A DNA stretch of 5,554 bases, taken from Chromatiales bacterium. Lineage in GTDB: Bacteria > Pseudomonadota > Gammaproteobacteria > Chromatiales > Chromatiaceae. Positions 5,444 through 5,554 of the stretch are shown one piece after another. Location: positions 1 through 5,554 of the forward strand of contig JAKSCN010000442.1 of NCBI GenBank assembly GCA_022360595.1, given 5' to 3'. The translations under genes and the position numbers were made by a program. The notes beneath the pieces were generated by a model. It did not search any database, was not told where the DNA came from, and saw nothing but the letters and a program-made list of their open reading frames with translations. Position 1 is the first letter of the stretch; the number at the start of each line of letters is the position of its first letter.

Positions 5444-5554
5444 ATGAAAATGCCAATGTCATTGATTCGATTTATCACCTTAACCACAGCACTGTTGGGT
5501 TTATCGCTGCTATACGCTACCTCAGCCATGGCGGCGGAGATGATTGAAGGGCGC
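5444..5554 (+). CDS. Exported protein of unknown function, N-terminal fragment
   Basis: Only the first 37 codons lie in the window; the gene continues past the right edge. The translation is a textbook Sec signal peptide: a short basic n-region (MKMPMSLIR, residues 1-9), a hydrophobic core (about 10-24), and a small-residue c-region ending in A28-M29-A30, with likely cleavage after A30. The mature protein would start AEMIEGR. No lipobox cysteine is seen at the cleavage site, so it is probably periplasmic, secreted or an outer-membrane protein rather than a lipoprotein. A good ribosome-binding site precedes it. It is divergent from araC and may be regulated by it, but nothing visible ties it to oxoproline or D-amino acid metabolism. 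The mature part is too short for a family call. Confidence 0.78.
   Translation, partial: MKMPMSLIRFITLTTALLGLSLLYATSAMAAEMIEGR

Noticed and set aside
5329..5529. A 66-codon minus-strand frame spanning the spacer and the divergent gene
   Set aside because: It overlaps the signal peptide and ribosome-binding site of the plus-strand gene, and its residues resemble nothing known.

Overview
The window reads as a chromosomal stretch of a gram-negative proteobacterium, probably a gammaproteobacterium. This is inferred from the style of the proteins, from hand-counted GC in the 50s to 60s (%) in sampled coding lines, and from a classical signal peptide. I cannot name a genus. Almost everything lies on the minus strand, so the biological reading order runs from right to left.

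Layout in reading order. (1) At 5191-4208 is an AraC-family regulator with an N-terminal cupin-type sensor domain. (2) After 42 bp, 4165-1813 holds a complete pxpA-pxpB-pxpC set, the prokaryotic ATP-dependent 5-oxoprolinase. Its three genes are joined by two ATGA start/stop overlaps. (3) After 91 bp, 1721-864 encodes a class IV PLP D-amino acid aminotransferase with the D-specific Arg/His carboxylate-trap motif. (4) Six bases further on, 857 to the window edge encodes an alanine racemase whose C-terminus lies outside the window. On the plus strand, divergent from araC across a 252-bp AT-richer intergenic region (about 41% GC by hand count), the first 37 codons of an exported protein begin at 5444 and run off the right edge.

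How the genes could work together (inference). PxpABC opens 5-oxoproline to L-glutamate at the cost of ATP. Alr interconverts L- and D-alanine, and Dat exchanges the amino group between D-alanine and 2-oxoglutarate to give D-glutamate and pyruvate, or runs in reverse. The cluster therefore centres on the glutamate/alanine pool and its D-enantiomers, which are peptidoglycan precursors or breakdown products. The AraC protein is the obvious candidate regulator. No transporter for 5-oxoproline is visible, and the divergent exported protein is too short to identify.

I see no RNA gene, CRISPR array, insertion sequence or phage feature. The most unusual point is the co-location of a 5-oxoprolinase operon with a D-amino acid transaminase and an alanine racemase. 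The individual enzymes are all familiar families.
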